Assembly (NCBI RefSeq): GCF_020497125.1
Contig: NC_059079.1
Location: 12,047,553 to 12,111,552 of the forward strand
DNA: 64,000 nucleotides
Source of the DNA: Mauremys mutica
Taxonomy: Eukaryota; Chordata; Testudines; Geoemydidae
Reading direction: 5' to 3'
Below, piece by piece: positions 25,023 to 38,564 of this stretch. A program made the translations under genes and the position numbers. Each line of letters starts with the position of its first letter. The stretch's first letter is position 1. Under the pieces are notes generated by a model. That model searched no databases, was not told the origin of the DNA, and saw only the letters and a list, made by a program, of their open reading frames with translations.

Positions 25023-26816
25023 ACTCTTTGCTGACAGAGTTTCACTGAAGTTTTGCCTGAATACGGAATACAGGGTATGGCTCACTGTAATGGAGACAGC
25101 TGTGAGACAATGGAAGAGCTGTAACTCCCCTAAGAAAAGAGCCTCTTGCACAGTGACTGTGGGAAAAGGCCCTGAACAACAACAGACGGTGAGAGAAGAG
25201 TTGTGAGATGTGGTGGGAAGTTATAAGAGCTTGTAGCAAGCAAACAAAGAGCTGTTGCAGAGTGCGGGTGTTTGGGCAGCCCTAGAGAAGTTGATATAGG
25301 AATGGCCATGGCACAGTCTCCTGTAGCAGGGGAAGCCTCATGAAAAGTTGCAAGAAATGTCCTTAGATAGCAGTGCTGCTTCTCCTTGAGAGAGACAGGA
25401 TGGGGAATTCTGAGGTGCTGTGTTTGCTGGAGCTCTACTGCAGCAGCGGTGTATGCACCTTCTGGTGGGACTAACTGATGGCGGTCTCCTGCCAACATCA
25501 GGTCCCAAAAGAGAGTGTTGGTGACCTTGCTGAATGCATATAGCTTCTACCATCCACCTTTTTTGAATCACCTAATTTTCTCGATGTAGCATATTACTAA
25601 AGCAATTCACACTTGGTTTCATCGCTCGTGCACCGCTTTCTATACTGCCTGCACCCATGCACACGTTCACTTCCTTTTCTAAATCATACATTGCTTGATC
25701 TATTTTTAGATTCCTTCCTTCTTATTGCGGTGTAAGTGCTGCTCACATCATCCTTTCGATTCTTCTACACATTGGCAAATAGCTGCCTTGTTAAATCTTG
25801 ACTATTCTGCTGAAAAACCTTCTTCAGTGGTTTCATTGATGCAAAGCTTCTGTGTGATTTACCCTCACCAGGGGCTGTCTGTGTTTCATCTAGGAGCTCA
25901 GAGACATGAATAAGTCACACAGGGCAGTGGTGCTAGAGTGCTTCTGTGCTGCCAGTTTTTCTTAATATTTGGAAGATGGAATGCTCTCAGAAAGAATAAT
26001 AATTCCAGTCCTAGCCTAATTAAATATCAGTGAGGCTGTTGCCTTCTTCGGAACAATGCCTGGCATTTTCTATCTCAAGAGGCAATCCTGGGTCAACGAA
26101 GGCTTGTCTTCAGAACGCCATAAAACAGCTTCCAACTGTTTTGTACATAAGATCAATAATCCCCATGCCCAGCTGTTCATCGCTGGCTCTCCCACTCCTA
26201 CTTTCCGCTCACTTTTGTCTGTCTGTTTTCTATTGTGGACCTTCTCAGAGTTTTCTTGACAAACAGATATGGTCATGTCCTCCAATATCCTTGTGCATAC
26301 ACCGCATTTAAGAGGGAGAAAGAGGTGTCGCTGACATTTGTTAAGCGAGTCAGATAGTAGGAGACTGGGATACTGAAGGGTTTTGAGGGCTCCTCCTAAT
26401 ACCAGCAGAACAGAGAAAGGGAATGGCAGGAAGAAGGCAATGAGAAAAGAGTTTCTTCAGGAGAAGCCAGAATGGAGAAGATAGAAGGCACTGGAAATCT
26501 GGCTCATTTACTAAAATACCCAACACCGGCATAGAAAATCCATTGTCATGCTCCATGGTGATGGATGCGTAGGAAGCCTAGATTGATAGCAGCAGAGGGA
26601 TAGTGCATCAGAAGAATTTGTGGCTACTCAATGTACATAGTATTTCTTTGAGCTGCAGAGCCTGAAACACTTTGGTGGATCACATGACAGTCCTTCTAGT
26701 ATCTAAATTTAAAGTACAACTAGTTTACCCAACAAGCTAAGACTGCATTTGTAGGTTGATTCAAATGGTGGAGGTCTCATCTAACTTCTCTTGTTGTTTT
26801 CTTTGATGGTAGTTAG
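25023..26816. other. Intronic DNA, no gene seen
   Basis: This contains several 60-120 codon open frames on both strands without family resemblance. It may include old repeat sequence. Confidence 0.45.
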
Positions 26817-26952
26817 CAGTGCTTCATTTGTTATGAAAGAGGTGCTGAGGCTCAAGCAATTAGGTGCCAGGGCTCAAGCAATTTGTTACATTCATGACTG
26901 ACCTGGCAAGCCCGAGGTGCCGGGGCTCTGCCCTGGCACAAATTAAGCACTG
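26817..26952. mobile_element. hAT-like MITE, CAGTGCTT family, copy 1
   Basis: This is a 136-bp element with ends CAGTGCTTCATTTGT and ACAAATTAAGCACTG. The flanks GTAGTTAG and GTAGTTGA agree in the first six bases, as in an aged 8-bp duplication. It shares AGGTGCCGGGGCTCTG and the CCTGGCACAAATTAAGCACT end with the copy at 58135-58281. Confidence 0.85.
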
Positions 26953-28779
26953 GTAGTTGATACCATGATTCAGTTTTCCCTGAATCCAAGCTGATTATAA
27001 ACTGGGAGTTATTTTTCATGGCAAGTTTTCTCTTGAGTCTTGTATTATTTAGACTGTGAAGCTGTCTCCCTGACATCTCAGCACAATCTGTCTACTGTGA
27101 AGCCTCTACACCATATTTAAAATCACCTTTATCGCTTCCAGTAATGGCTGAACCACTTGTGTTCTTGGTTTGTGGATCCCCCAGCAACTCCTCCAGCACT
27201 TGGTACGGAACTCCGCTATAAAAATTAACACTCCCCACCTCCAGAAAGTAAAGATCCCTAAAGCACATTACTCCCATCCTGAGAAAGTCATGCTGGGTTA
27301 CAGTGAAGCAGTAGGTCATATTTCCTTATACACAAATGTCTGCAAAATCCTGTTCTAATACATTCCCAAGACTTTCTTAGCTTGACTTTCCCAAAGTAAG
27401 GCTCTTAATCTGCAGAGAGGCAGCACTGAGCCTTCGGAGTGCTGCGATTACAATGCTTGAGGCTGCATCTTTAATCTTATTTTAGAGCTGAGTTAATATT
27501 TCAAAACACTGTTCATGAATAGCTTTGCATCGGCTTTCCAGGTTTGTGCCCCTTTATGTTTGCTTTCTGTGACTCATCTAGCGAAAATAGACATTAGCAA
27601 AAATATTTGTGGAAACAGCATGTTTTAAGTAAATATCCAGAAAGAATGATTTCTGAACTAGCAATCTCACACAAGTAACCTCAGTCTAAGAGCTCCATGA
27701 CTGCATGCACTAAAGAGAGGAAGAATCATGTGATTAATGTGTTCAATCAAAACCAACCAATATAACCTGAATTTCAGAATTTGCTCTATGACAGCTCCAT
27801 AGGCCAGGAAATGATTCAGCAATTATTTTCAAGTAACTCACATTCAAGACAAAACCATGAGCTGCTTGTTGACAGTTTGCAGAAGGAAAATAAAAGGTAA
27901 CATTCTCAGATAAATTATATGCTGCAAATCATTTGCTCAGTTCAAGCTAATTTCATTCTATACTTACAAAAAGAACTTTTGCAGATTAGATCCTCTGGGC
28001 TTGATCATTTACACGACTGTAATTTCACTGACTTCTGATGTAAATCTGGAGTAACTGCATTGAAAAATCAATGGAATTACTCCAGATTTACAAAAGTCAG
28101 GAAAAGTGGAATCAGTCCCTCTGAGCTGTTGACTAAATGTAGATCAAGTCTGAAGACTGACACTACAGCAATCAAGGTTGTATAAGAATCTAAGTAAAGA
28201 GATGATTAGTGCTGTTTTCTCTTTAGGAAACAAGTAGAACAGATTCTCAGCTGCATTCAAACCTTGCTCAGATTAAGCGATGGGGTCATCAGGGAGATGA
28301 TAGCAGCTCTCTCATCCCAAACTGTCCAGCTTCAGTGCACGTTAGAGCTGCAGAGGCATACTCTGAATTACACCAAAGGCATACGGTCCTTCTGGGACCT
28401 TGCACCAGCGGAGCTGAGGTGTGGTGGATCTCCCCTGACCCTTTAGGAGAGGGGGGAGTGGATACAGGGGATGGGAGAGTGGAGTCAACGCTGCCAACTT
28501 TCCCTGAAGGCAGAATTCCCCTGCACAAGAAGAATACTCCACTGGCCAGCTCCATTTTAAATTCACTTTGCAATAATTCCTTATAACTCCATTTCTAACA
28601 ACTTGAACTACTACTGGGCATTGAACTAGACCTGAGGAATGTCCTTTACCCCTCAGCTTCCTTCCTGCAGTGAGCTGGATGGGTGGTACCAGGAAGCACA
28701 AGCAGGGCATCTGACCAGGAGTTCTCGCCTTCCTGGAAACATTTTGGATAATGATAGTAGATAACCCTTTGCACTCACT
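26953..28779. other. Intronic DNA with a small palindromic repeat
   Basis: At 28010-28100 a fold-back fragment carries GTAAATCTGGAGTAACTGC and GGAATTACTCCAGATTTAC. The open frames at 28264-28785 overlap on both strands and show no family resemblance. Confidence 0.45.
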
Positions 28780-28950
28780 TAGCATTTTTCATCTAGATCT
28801 CAAACCACTCTACAAAGAAGGGCAAGTGCCATTATCCCCATCTTACAGATGGAGAAACGGGGATGGGTGTACATAGACTTACCCAACGTCCCCCAGCAGC
28901 TCAGTGACAGAGGCTGGGATAGAACTCAGGCCCCCTTAATCCTCCTCTAC
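28780..28950 (-). repeat. MIR-like SINE remnant
   Basis: CTCAAACCACTCTACAAAG, ATCCCCATCTTACAGATGGA and GCTCAGTGACAGAGGCTGGG are in the reversed MIR order. Confidence 0.7.
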
Positions 28951-29381
28951 TATGGTGTCTATTTACTCTGGCCTAGTTGACTTCATCTGACATGACCCTT
29001 GTCCCATCTCTCCCTTCACTGACTCTTCCCCGGCTCTGGGTCTCACTAGGTCCACGTATCGACTGCAGATTGAATTTATTGTGCATAGGCTCTTCTAGCA
29101 GCATGCAATCCACAGGAAGTAAAGGCCTGAGAGGACCATGTGAAGCCCAACCAGGAAATAAAATGCTTAACATGGAGTTGCTGATTGCCTTACCCCAGAG
29201 TCCCAATACAGGCCTGCTTCTGCTGCCACTAAAGTGGACATAGGAGCAGGACTGGGCCATATATTACGTTCTCTGTTTCTCAAGAGAATATGGGAGGAAT
29301 TTTCAAAAGCACTCAGAGCTGGCCCAACTCTGCTCCCATTGAAGTCAGTGGTAAAATTGCCTTTAAGTTAGGCCAACACGG

Positions 29382-29777
29382 AGGGCAAGTCTACGCTACA
29401 AAATTAAGTCGACCTAAGTTACGTTGACGTATAGCCGCCATAATTAAATCGCTTTTGCATGTCCATACTCCGCTCCTTGTGCCAGCAGTGTGCATCCTCA
29501 CCAGGAGTGCTTGCACCAATTTAACTGTCAGTGTGAGGCATTGTGGGATGGCTTCTGAAAGCCAGTAACAGTCGATGTAAGCAATGAAGTGTCTGCACTG
29601 ACACTGCATCAACCTAACTACATGGTCCTAAGCACTAAGCCTCTTGTGGAGGTGGAGTTATTAAATCAGTGTAGTGGGTGAGTAACACCGGTGAGAGCTC
29701 CATTTTAGTGTAGACGCTTAAAGAGTTAGGTCAATGTAAATTTACGTCGACCTAACTCTGTAGCGTAGACCAGGCCT
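29382..29777. mobile_element. MITE with GTCTACGCTACA ends
   Basis: This is about 396 bp with imperfect TIRs: GGGCAAGTCTACGCTACA and, reversed, GGCCTGGTCTACGCTACA, both followed by a block around AAGTCGACCTAA or AGGTCGACGT. This is a common reptile nonautonomous DNA transposon pattern. The target duplication could not be settled. Confidence 0.8.
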
Positions 29778-29779
29778 GA

Positions 29780-32734
29780 GTGTTTATGAAAATCCCATGC
29801 TGGAAATCCTTTCAGAAAACACTGGTAAATAAAACGGTAATTTCTTTTTTACCCACAGAAAACATGGGGAAAGACCAGGATTTGCACAAAGAAGGGTAAG
29901 TGGAGAGATCTGTTTTGTGGTGAACTGAGGCCTTTTGAACCAGAGCGCTGCCTTCCTCAAACATTATTCCAGTCCCATTTGATGCTCTTTTTCGTGTAGT
30001 ACTCCTCTTCAGAGATGTTCCAGTGAAGAGCTCTACATACAGTAATTGTAAGTGAGTGACTGATCATTTGCCCTCAGTGTGGGATTCAGGTTAAATCAAA
30101 GCCAGCTGCTCTAGAGAGGGGCAGGAGAAGACATCAAAACAAGCAGATCTAGAAATTAAATGCATAAGAAATCACTGCTATTCTTCCACATTAATAATTA
30201 AATCTAAGCTCTTCAAGCCCTGTGCACCTAAAACAATTTTCTTCATTTTATGACTTTTTTAAAAAATAAAACCTCATCCTGCGCTGTTGTCTGTGTCCCG
30301 ATAACTCTGAAATGTGCTAGTCATCTCTCCCAGTTAAATATCCTGTTTCATAAACCCACTCCTAGATATTTGAAACTGCAGATCACTAATGTCTAGCTTT
30401 AGGCATCTGACATTCCACAGAATTAATATTTAAACTTATTATAAAGGAATTGAGGTTGTGTTAACCATGAAGTATTTAACAGCATTTTGTTTCTTTTGTT
30501 TCAAACTATTTTGTTTCTTATCTAAAGTGCATGTTATGTTATACACGCAAATAAGAAAAAAGTACATAATTAAATTAATACATTTACTGCTATTTTCCTT
30601 TTACTGCACTGAGAGTTAGATAGACTTAAGAAGTGGAAGCTATCAAATTTCGTTTTTAAGATAGAATTGTAAGTGTATTATCTTTCTTTGCCTCAGGGGT
30701 TGTTGACTTCAGTATTTAAGCTACTTAACCACATAAAATTATCAAAAAGCAACAAATCACTGGCACATATTTAAAATAACCTAAGGCCTTCCATGTCGTG
30801 CTGGGAAGTTACTTGGCTCGAGTATTGTCGTATATAATCTAACTCTTATCTTTTAAAAAAAAATCTCAGTTACGAAATATTACTTAATTTAAAAAAATTA
30901 GCCTTTGATTTACACATTGGATGATCTCTGTCTAAAGCAACATGTGTAATTTATTTACAGCGTTGGAAGGCAGGCTAAATACATCATCTACTGTTATGCA
31001 AACTTCTACTAGGTATTAAAATACCTGGTCCCCCAGAGACACATTTCATACAGTTCAGCAATGTTCCAAAATAAACTAAATCTCCAGCCCCTTAAAAACT
31101 TAAAATAACAATTGAGATCTGTATTTAAAAGTGTTTTACAGTATTTGATTATGTCTACTTAGAACCATTTTTTCCTCTGGTTAAATGTGCACAAAAAACG
31201 CAAACCACCACACAAAAAAATATATTTGCTTTCTCCTTATTCCAGAAAGACTGATGTATTCTCATACCCACAAATCCTTCCTCCTCCTTCACCGGAAAAA
31301 CCTTGAATACAAGACTCCAATGCTATTTGAAATGCTTTGCATTAGCTCACTCTTAAGACAAAGCCAATGAGATTTATTCTATTACAATGTTTTTTATTAG
31401 TTAACTGTGTAAAGCACCAAAAAAAAAATCCGAGCACTGTGAAACAAAAGGCCAAACATACTTCACATTATATTTACACAAATGCAATGATCTAAAGGAG
31501 AGACAGACAACTAGATCATCACTTTTGACGATCTGAATATGTAAGTTCTTGCAATTCCCAACTTCTAAAAGGCAGAATTTGAAAAGCTAAAAGTCAGAAT
31601 GTGGGTCTATTTCCTATAGCAGCTCTGGCAACTCACTTTTCCCAATAATCATCAGTGATGAATAATCATTTCATAAACCTAAATTAACCATACTAAAGAA
31701 AAAAAATCCTTGTGCCAGGTTACCAGTGAAGCATGGATTCTGCAAACAGAAAGCAGGAGATACCCTCTGGGGTTTCATATACTGAATGCCTGAAAGTACA
31801 GTAGAGAAAAAAAAAAATCTTGGCAACTATTCTTCAAAGTTAAAACTGAAAGGTAGAATTGGAATTGAATTTAAATGAAATGGTCTTTGATTTTAACATG
31901 CCACATTGAAAATTATTCCTTTTATTTTAGTGCTTCAACCAGTCATTTTGTCCACTTTATTCCAATGTTCAGGATTTTCGGGATACGAGGTAACAGCTGT
32001 GTCATATTCAGAAACACATCTTTGCTCTTGTTTTCAGATTTCTAGGGTAAGATTACACTGTATGAGAATTAGCAAACACCACCCCTGCTTTTGATCCAAG
32101 CTTTTTTTTTCTTTTTTTTTTGTATTTATAAGTTGCATCAGTGTGCTGGGAAATAAAGTCTTGAGGCTGACAAATAAAGTAAACAAACCAGCCCTATATT
32201 AAAAGGAGTTACCGTACACTGTGAAACGATTGCCGGATTGCGTGACTTCTCTGGTCTGTTGACATGTACTGATAGAAACCTGGAGTATGAAATGCAGCAG
32301 TTTGCATCCATAATCCCTGTCTAATTGCCCAGTCAACATCTTTAAGCATGTTTCAAAAAAGCTCTAAAACAGAGGAATATTCACATTTCTACAATATTAT
32401 TTTGTAATTGTAATATTGATCAAACATGGAAGTTAACCTACAATATCCTAAATCTGCCACAGACACATTCCCCTGATTATTTTACTTCCAAGTTTACCGA
32501 CGTATTTAATGTAAGGGCTGATACTTGTTCAGCACGCTTGACAGCATAGGGTATATCTACAATATTATTATGGCTGAAATACTGACTCCCATCAAAGTCA
32601 ATAGCAAACCTTCCATTGACTTCAATGGAGCCCTATACAATTTCACCCTGTACCATTAAATAGCAGCCTATTGCACATCTTTGCTCATTGTTAAAGAAGT
32701 GAGTCTTTCTGTAGAAGAAAAGTACTATTCATAG
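29780..32734. other. AT-rich intron, no gene seen
   Basis: This is strikingly AT-rich and nearly free of recognisable repeats. There are poly(A)/poly(T) tracts, for example around 30851-30861 and 32101-32121, and no open frame above about 62 codons. Confidence 0.6.
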
Positions 32735-32970
32735 TTTCCAAGGCCAGAAGGCACCATTGTGATCATCTAGCCTGACCTTCTGTATAACACAGGCCATAGC
32801 ATTCTCAAAACAATTCCTACAGCCTAACTTCTACAAAAACATCCAATCTTGATTTAAAAATTATAAGTGATAGAGATTTCACCATAACTCTGGGTAAATT
32901 GTTCCAATGGTTAATTACCTGCATTCTTAAAATTTACACTTTATTTCCCATGTGAATTTGTCAAAGAGGG
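32735..32970 (-). mobile_element. CR1 LINE 3' fragment
   Basis: The antisense CR1 tail CATTGTGATCATCTAGCCTG, TCTGTATAACACAGGCC and TTGTTCCAATGGTTAATTACC is recognisable. It is diverged and truncated. Confidence 0.85.
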
Positions 32971-35900
32971 GTGAATTTAATAGTTTTAACTATTCTCACA
33001 GCCTATGGAATAACTGTCAGAGTTTATTCAGAGCCCCCTTATGACTGAATATGCATAAAGACAGCTTGTGCATTCTTGCAAAAGACATTTACATGCACAT
33101 TTCTTTCCAAGCTCAGCAGTTTTACAAACATAATCTTTCAACAGTTCTATAACAAGATTTTAAATCTATTAAAAAGCATTCAGCACACACCTCGTGTGCA
33201 GGTGTTTGCAGGATTGGACCCTAAAATGGGAACAGCCATTTAGATCTATTTAAGAATTGAGTAATTTAGAACAGTTTGAATATTAGATCAATAGGATGAC
33301 TCAAAAGAGCAAAGTAACTCGTATTTGCAGAATTGAAGTCCTAATTTAACTGTCTTGTACTTTACAATAAAATACAATAATTTTCCTCTCACCCCATTTA
33401 ACAAAATACATTGTAAACCTAGTTTTCATTAAATGTGTCAATATAAAATTTTAAAGCCATAATAAAGTAAAGTAATCATTTAAATCCATCCTTCAAGTAG
33501 AACACAAGATGTTATAAAATGTATCATTTTAATTATCAGGTTCATTTTTTTCTGATTGAAATAATTACATCTCATTATCATATATAATTGCTAAATGATA
33601 TCTACTACTATCATCTTTCTAACAGCTCATTTATTTCTAAACCAGAAAGCTCTATGCTTTTACATTATAGATGCTGTATGCCTTTATGTAACATATTGGT
33701 AGTTATTTCTTTTGTTTTTTATTTGCCAATTATTCTGTGTTTCATTAAGCATCTCTAGATAAAAAATGCAATCCTAAATACTGGATGCAATTAGAGCCAC
33801 CTTTTTTTTTAACTGGTGCAATAGCATTTAGAAATCTATGAAAGGGGCACATTCGATTCAGTGACTTCCATTCTCAAAACACAAACCACAAAGGAATTTC
33901 CTTCTGCAGAAAATAACTGAAAACTTATTTTCTCTTTTGGAAACGTATAACAGTTTTAGCTAATTTGAGAAAAAAAATAAGATTTACTAAAATGACCTAA
34001 AGCAAATGTGATTTCAGATGCAGTTTCTCTCTTTTTTTCCAGGAAGGTGGGAATAAAATAAAAAATACAATAAATAAAAATTAGGAGAGTTATGTTATAT
34101 TATGCATTATTCACATAAAAAACCCCAAAACAAAAAAAAGAGAACACCTATAAGATTTAATTGTAAGAGATTATTCAAAACTACAATGCTCCCAAAATGT
34201 GAAGTGGGCTGGGTTTGTATGGGAATCAGAATGAGGTGATAAAGAACACCCCTGTGTACTATATATGAAATTGAGTAAATATGGAGATTGTCATTCAGAA
34301 TGGGACCAAAACTGAAACCCACCAAACTCAGATGAGTAATTCTCAATCATGCAAGTAATCTCATTCTCTTCAATGGGACTATTTGGGTAAATGACGATCA
34401 TTCATATGAGGGAGGGTTACAGGATCAGGCCCAATAAGAACAATCCGTATATCTAATATATTGTATAATAACTGGGTTAGTTATATTGCACCACCTTATG
34501 CCTTTTGTCCCAGTCCTGCAAATCTTTAATTATCCAGGAAAGATAGCCCCACGGTAGTCATCAGATTACTTACACGAGTAAGGTATTGCAAGTACTGGCC
34601 CCCTGTTTTCTTTTTTACGTGCAAGTTTGCTAGTATAGAGCATTAAGTTAATCTGTGGCTCTACGTAAATAATCATATAATTATGACCCTCATCAAGGAA
34701 GTGACCAAATACTGAAGGCTAAAGTACTTTATTGTCTCTTAATTTAAGTAACTGTCTGAAGTGGCTCCTGAAAAGGTTTGTGCAGTTGGGAGTATTTTCC
34801 CTAATGGCACAAAGGACAGGACATGAGTTAACACAGATGACTCATGAATCCAATATATCGCATGAATCTGCAAAAAAGAGCATTTCATTGTAATGATCAA
34901 AACTGCTTTAATTGGGTTTTTAAAGACATGTTGGACAGGATTTTGATGTACTTTGTCGCAATTTTTCTTCCCTACCCAAACCTCAAGTATTTTTTGTGTA
35001 ACTGGTTATTATTTTGCCCCGTGCTACCCTGCGAATCACATATTATAGCATTTAAGTAAATTAAATACAGCAAAACCACATAACCCCGGGAAAATATTGT
35101 AAAGTAAGTCATACCTTTTATTACAGTTATTCTATGCCCAGTGGACCACAAGTGCCTCTAAGGGAACAGTGTTTGGGTGCAAATACTACAGCTTGCAATC
35201 CACTGAGATCAGAGGTAAAACAAGGAGGGCTCAGCATGTAGCACAGCCAATCACACCGAAAGAGAGGTTGGGCAAAATGTCACATTTAAAATAAAAATCA
35301 TTGCCAGAAAGGGACAAATTTGAAGCTCTCTTTTTTAAAAAAAAAGTCTGCATTTTTGCTGAAATATAGACAGCCCCAGGCTGCAAACACTTACACACCT
35401 GAGTAACTTTACTCACATGACCAGTTGCTCTGAGTTCAATTAGACTAGTTGTTCAGGTATGGAAAGTGTTTGCAGCATCAAGACTTAATACCGTGCAACA
35501 GCAGAGGAATGAAATAGAGCACGTTGCAACAACAGGCTGCTCCTTCTCATTGCAATTGCCTCAAAGCTGTTAATGGGGCAGTATCTTTTTTTTTTTTAAA
35601 CAAAAAAAATTAAAGCCACATTTGGCAAAATGTTTACAGACAACTATAAAAATGGGTTACGCTCACGTTAAGAGGGTCCTTCCTCCCTGCTCCCACCCTT
35701 CAAAAAGGGATAAACCTAAACCAGGAGGCGTATTCTGTAATCTAACCCATACTGAAGAGGGAGTTATTCCATATGCAGTACTGAAGTGCAGAAGACCCAC
35801 TGTGTGATGGTCTGAAATCAAGCTATCACCAGTTCCTCCCTTGAAAACCTTTGCAGGGTGCATTTGAAGTTTTTTCCCCTCATTCTGATTTCTTGGTTAT

Positions 35901-38160
35901 TTCTTACATCACGTCCACATACACCTGTCTTTTCCTATAACCTTTAGCCTACTTGCAGGGCTATTGGCAAAATCTGGATGCTTACAGATTTACCATCATT
36001 TGGCTTTTTTTTAAATTGCAATTTAGTATATTATTTGATTATTCTATTATCTAATTTTATAAGGTGGCTCTTGTTATCAGCAGGCAATTGTTGGTGTAGT
36101 AGCACCGCAATCTCCCTGCTTATGGAGTGTCCGGTGGGTGCTTTAGAAATGTCAATATTATTACTGGAAGAGAGTGAGGCTCACAGCGAGAGAACTTGAA
36201 AAATGCACAACTGTGTGTGTGCAGTTGCTGTCACTTCACAAGCTGCGCATCTTTAATCAGAAGGACAACGCTGCAGCTTTAGAGAACATGAAGACTACTT
36301 ATAATCTGTTGCTTCAGTTTCCATTTGACTGAGATGAATGAATGCACACCGTAGTTTGTCGGAAGAAACAGACACTCTACTAAGGCTCACTGGAGTCAGG
36401 GACACTTCAGAACAATGAGAATCTATCACAACAACATTTCATTTCCCCTATTCCCAGCTTCTGGTCTGTGCTAAAAAGTCTTAACCAACAGCATTGCTGA
36501 AACACTCAGACTGGAAAAATCCAATATGCCAGCATTATGCACCAGGTGGACATGGCAAAGACCCCAATCCCAAATGTGGATAATTTTGCTCACTTGGGTA
36601 GTACAGGTTACTTACATGCTTAAGCATCTGTAGGCTTGGGCCCTAAACGGAGAAACTGGAAGCTTTACAAACAGGAATAAACTCCAGTGATGACTGGAGA
36701 GGAAAGGGAAGATAGTGTGATCAGTTACGATGAATGTGTGTCCCTCTCCCCAGACCCACTTCTTTCTGCTGCAGGGACGCCAACACACAGTGGAACTTTT
36801 GTTATTCTAAAGAGGGGATGGGGGTTGTAGGAAAACCATATGGGGACTCAGAGCCCCTCAGAAGTGAGTTCCACACCAGCCTGCTGTGGGCCAACACATG
36901 GGTGGGCTTTTAGGCAATCAGAGAAAGCAGCAAAGGTGTGCCTGGTGACCAATCAGGCGGGGGTGGGGGGATGGAACTGGCAGGATGCAGTCCTTTCCAC
37001 AGCCTGTAGTAGGAACTTCAGCACAGCTGTGCTAGAGCTCTGTGCACTCCCTCCTGTGTGCACTCCCCCCATCCCCAAATGAAGTTGCAAATCCCACGTA
37101 TCTCAGCTGTGTGCAGTAGACACAAATTTCACCCTTGCTGAACTTGGGAAAATCTTTAATCAGAAGGGAAATGCAGAAGCTCTAGAGAACATAAAGGTTA
37201 TTTATAATCAGAACAATAATATAGTGGCCAGCCCCATTACCCTACGTTAAAGCTCACAAAAGACAACATTTCTAGTCCATGTGTGAACAGTCTACTTTAC
37301 TTTTCAATAGAAAGGAAAGAAATAGATGCAATTCCTAGTGGGAAGTATCTTACATCAGCTAGATTGAGGATATTTCTGTAGGTTTTTATACAAAGAGAAA
37401 TCACCTTGTGAACATTATAGAAAAAACTGCCTTTGCTCTAATAATCTATGCACATCTGTCTAGGTATGTGGTATTATAACATGGATGAGGTGCTTGTATT
37501 CTCTCAGAAACCAGATCTGTGTATCTAGCCATTATCTAGAGAGTGGAATATTTTAAAATTGAACCTTGATAAGCTAACACAATCAAATAGCAGAAGGCGG
37601 ACAGGTTTAAATAACCAACTTCCAACCAAATGTAATGCCATTAGTTATTAACTTATTTAAGAATGATAGATGAAAAGATGCATTTCTAAACTAAAAAAAA
37701 ATTGATTTTATACAATCCCTCTCAGACATCAGGAATCCTGTGTCTGAGGACTCACTGCTTACATACATGTTAATCACACCTTCTCAATGTCTAACATAAA
37801 AATTCAAACAATTACAGTGAAACAATTTAATAAAACTAGGCATTTACCTTAAGCCACAAAAACAGTGTGAAATAAGACGACCTAGCCCAGTTCATCCCAG
37901 TGAGCAGACCCAGCTTATATGACCATCCCCTGTGTGTTTTCCAAAACTGAGGAGAGGCTGCTCAAGGAAATTAAAGAGGATGCTGGTCTCAAAATTTTCT
38001 TGAAACGTATCAAGAACTCTATGCAGTCCATCTGCAGACAAAGTCTGGTTTACATTATCTTGCATTTAGAAGGTGGAAAGAACAAAAATTTGCAGTGTTA
38101 TATAAACATTTCAGAAAATATCCTGAAGACCAGAAAGAAAAATGTTGATACGGATAAATT
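32971..38160. other. AT-rich intron near the GLIS1 5' end
   Basis: This is mostly unique AT-rich DNA. A fold-back fragment lies near 34330-34440 (ending GGATCAGGCCC) and another related one near 36585-36650. A C/G-richer island without a gene occurs at 36720-37080. No exon was recognised. Confidence 0.5.
35391..35478. repeat. Small palindromic repeat
   Basis: The inverted ends CTGCAAACACTT and AAGTGTTTGCAGC enclose GAGTAACTTTACTCACATGA, giving an 88-bp hairpin-like MITE remnant. Related pieces occur near 12.7, 34.4 and 36.6 kb. Confidence 0.65.
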
Positions 38161-38166
38161 TGTGTT

Positions 38167-38190
38167 GGGTTTTGTTTGTTTGTTTGTTCG
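38167..38190. repeat. (GTTT)n microsatellite after the GLIS1 donor
   Basis: The plus strand has repeated GTTT units in the intron, about 25-45 bases downstream of the GLIS1 exon donor on the minus strand. Confidence 0.8.
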
Positions 38191-38212
38191 GTTCATGCAT
38201 TTTATAACTCAC

Positions 38213-38564
38213 CCTTCATACTTTGATGTTTCTGCTGCTGGAAATACTCTTTGGAGCTTTTAGGACATCGGAACTCCTGTGTCCGCTGAAGGATTGGAAG
38301 CCTCTCAAATATGCTTGGTCTTTTGGGGATGAGATCTAACAGCGGCACTGACATTTCATGTGGACTTTGCTGCGGTTCTGTACTGTCGCTGCTGTTGTTG
38401 ACAGTTATTTTAAAGGACATCTGAGAATTCAAAAAAGCTTTACCAGTGTTGGAACAAGTCACTTGTGGCAGTTCCTTCATAGGCACTACTTGGCATTTAT
38501 CAATCGCTTCAAAGAAGGCTGCACTGGTACTGGGTTTCTGAAACTCTGCAACCTCATAGTGCAT
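38213..38564 (-). CDS. GLIS1: GLIS1 first coding exon (N-terminus of the long isoform)
   Basis: GLIS1 is a nuclear Gli-similar transcription factor with five C2H2 zinc fingers. Only its regulatory N-terminus is here. The start ATG at 38564 opens M-H-Y-E-V-A-E. 117 codons later the frame meets a strong donor, ATGAAGG|gtgagt, in phase 1. Shared with the mammalian long isoform as I recall it are MHxEVAE, M-x-F-x-I-x-V, and PLLDLIPKRP against a mammalian LDLLPRLP block. The rest is divergent and Ser/Gln-rich, for example NNSSDSTEPQQSPHE and SSKEYFQQQKHQ. The family-typical zinc fingers are not in the window and must lie left of position 1. No earlier in-frame ATG is used because an acceptor lies only 38 bases upstream. 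I am confident it is a real exon and fairly confident of the gene. Confidence 0.78.

Larger units (their letters stand above)
1..38212 (-). other. GLIS1: Large intron of GLIS1 (window part)
   Basis: Everything left of the GLIS1 donor at 38212 is read as intron, because no further GLIS1 exon is recognisable on the minus strand. In particular no zinc-finger exon and no block like the mammalian second coding exon (NGSYGH...LDLDLAEG) was seen. The interval holds interspersed repeats, listed separately, and otherwise unremarkable noncoding DNA. A short unrecognised exon cannot be excluded. Confidence 0.65.

Noticed and set aside
28264..28785. Overlapping 94-147 codon frames
   Set aside because: Both strands are open, with no family resemblance and no splice-site logic tying them to GLIS1.
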